Source: Cyanophora paradoxa (Eukaryota > Glaucocystophyceae > Cyanophorales > Cyanophoraceae). Taken from it: a stretch of 64,000 nucleotides of DNA. Positions within the stretch are counted from its first letter, which is position 1. Every line of letters starts with the position of its first letter. Below the pieces are notes generated by a model that had not been told where the DNA came from, searched no databases, and worked only from the letters and a program-made list of their open reading frames with translations. The stretch is from NCBI GenBank assembly GCA_004431415.1, contig QPMI01000252.1, forward strand, positions 1 to 64,000, read 5' to 3'. Positions 62,891-64,000 of this stretch are shown in pieces. The translations under genes and the position numbers were made by a program.

Positions 62891-64000
62891 CCGGAGAGGG
62901 GTGCGAAAGCGCGCTCTTTGTGAGCTGAACCCCGCGAGGGCGCCGGGATGCGTCAGCGGAAGCCTCTCGAATGGGGCGCGGGGGCGGGGGTCACCTCGTC
63001 GCAGTCCCGTACGGAGAGGCACCAGAGGGCGGGGCAGGCGGCGAGGAGGCCGGCGAGGCTGGGGGCGTCGTCCGCTCCGAAGGGGCAACGAGCGAAGGAG
63101 AGGGAGCGGAGGGAGGTGTGCGGGCCGGAGAACTGAAGGGCCTCCAAAACGCGACCAGCGCCGTCCACCCTCCCTAGTTTAAGCAGCGCGGGGCGCGTGT
63201 GGGCGGCGTGAGGGGGCAGAGCGTGCGCATCGCACCTCCCGCAGGGCCGCGCCGGCGCGGGATCTCGAGGCGAGGGCGGCGGCCCACCAGTCGGAGCGCG
63301 TGAAGCGGCCGTTGAGGGTGAGAACCCGCAGGGGGGGGAAGGAGCCGGCGGGGGGTGGGGGGAGCGGGGGCCGCTCGGAGACCGCGCTGAACGCGTACAT
63401 ATCATTATCAATGGTCAGACTGGAGAGGGCCGGCAGGGCGGCGAGGGCGCGGGCCGAGCCCGGCCCGCCAGGCCCCGCGAAATGGTCGTAAACGTCGCTC
63501 GAGATGTAGAGGGTCTCGAGGGTGGCGGCGGCCCCGCTCCGCTCCAGGCCGCCGAGCGCGACGGGGCGGGGCAACCAGCTGATTTGCAGCTTGCGCAGGC
63601 CCGCCACCAGGAGCAGGTCCTCCCAGCAGCCTGCGCACCCATCAGCGCGGCGTGTATTCGAGGGCGAGGGAACCGGAAGGGAGTACCGTCCAAGACGATC
63701 CCCGTCAGCTCGAGGGTGTGGAGCGACGGGGCGCAGCGGCGGACAATCGCCCCGAGCAGAGTAGAGGCCTCCTCGCAATATTGAGGCATGTCACCGACAT
63801 TCACCTGCGCGGAAATACTTGAATGTGAGGCGGCGCGAGCGGCGCCAGGGCAGCAGCGGCAGGCGCGGCAGGCCCTGAGGTAGTGAAGGCTCAGCTTGGC
63901 GGCCGGGACGGCGGCGAGGGCGTCGAGGCAGGCCCGGAGCTCGCCCGTGGCCCCCGGGGGAAGGGAGAGGAGGCGGAGGGAGACAAGGGAGGGCCAGCAA
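62721..64000 (-). CDS. Leucine-rich-repeat protein (5' partial, runs off the window)
   Basis: RNI/F-box-type leucine-rich repeats without a visible F-box in the window. From the right edge: SLVSLRLLSLPPGATGELRA, LHTLELTGIVLDG, LRKLQISWLPRP, LETLYISSDVYDHFAG, LSSLTIDNDMYAF, LRVLTLNGRFTRSDWW, LRSLSFARCPFG and LWCLSVRDCDE. The likely last exon is NLVRELKARGARVSTS, ending at 62721, a common ending for such proteins. Introns lie near 63780, 63630 and 63230. A further one from ~62990 appears to contain a 45-base C run (reverse strand). The exact phase of that last join is unclear. A scaffold or ubiquitin-ligase adaptor role is possible. Confidence 0.7.
62845..62889. repeat. Poly(G) homopolymer, 45 nt
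   Basis: Forty-five uninterrupted G on the forward strand (C on the sense strand of the LRR gene). It lies between the LWCLSVRDCDE exon and the last exon, so it is probably intronic. If it were translated it would encode a run of 15 prolines. The length in the assembly may not be exact. Confidence 0.9.

Noticed and set aside
1-64000. tRNA, rRNA, viral or toxin genes
   Set aside because: None seen on either strand when scanning for tRNA arms, rRNA-like conserved blocks or viral hallmark proteins.

Overview
This is nuclear DNA from a photosynthetic eukaryote with very high GC (roughly 70-75% by eye in genes, lower between genes). Genes are dense and split by many short spliceosomal introns, mostly about 40-110 nt. 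The introns start with GTGCG or GTCCG, run through C-rich CCCCGCCCC tracts, and end with a CTGAC/CTGAG-like branch motif a short way before GCAG. Several leader sequences look like plastid transit peptides, and DEG9-type protease and Pumilio proteins have plant-like features. I therefore infer a GC-rich alga, most likely of the green lineage. This placement is an inference; the species is not identifiable from what I can see.

Layout. Positions 1-10040 hold the 3' half of a UvrD/PcrA-type helicase gene, a Frag1/DRAM/Sfk1-type membrane protein (reverse), a protein kinase and an AANAT-like N-acetyltransferase. Almost all of this (1083-10040) is repeated in direct orientation at 10865-19853. The second helicase copy lacks its 5' half. 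A further piece (9358-10799) is repeated in inverted orientation at 19861-21301, so 19171-21301 forms a large imperfect palindrome. A minisatellite with a unit of about 160-165 bp lies at the junctions. Direct-copy differences that I compared are nearly all C/G homopolymer lengths, and they break frames in one copy or the other.

Positions 21640-64000 are single copy. In order: an acidic-tailed membrane protein (-), a small secreted Cys-rich protein (-), an RBM25-like PWI splicing factor (+), a Pumilio PUF protein (-), a coiled-coil protein (+), a low-complexity protein (-), CNOT4 (-), a giant armadillo-like/PLAT protein (+), a plastid DUF493 protein (-), a small plastid membrane protein (+), a plastid MAPEG-family protein (-), a zinc-finger-like protein (-), a 98-aa three-exon protein (+), a DEG9-type protease with two microexons (-), a seven-blade WD40 protein (-), the spliceosome-disassembly factor TFIP11/Ntr1 (+), and an LRR protein (-) running off the right edge.

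Functionally the single-copy part is rich in RNA-metabolism genes (RBM25-like, PUM, CNOT4, TFIP11) and plastid proteins. Pumilio and CNOT4 could meet at the CCR4-NOT complex, and RBM25-like and TFIP11 both act in splicing. I see no operon-like logic, viral genes, transposase, CRISPR array, tRNA or rRNA. Exon boundaries were read by eye from GT/GC-AG sites, frame and family conservation, so multi-exon entries are given as gene spans.
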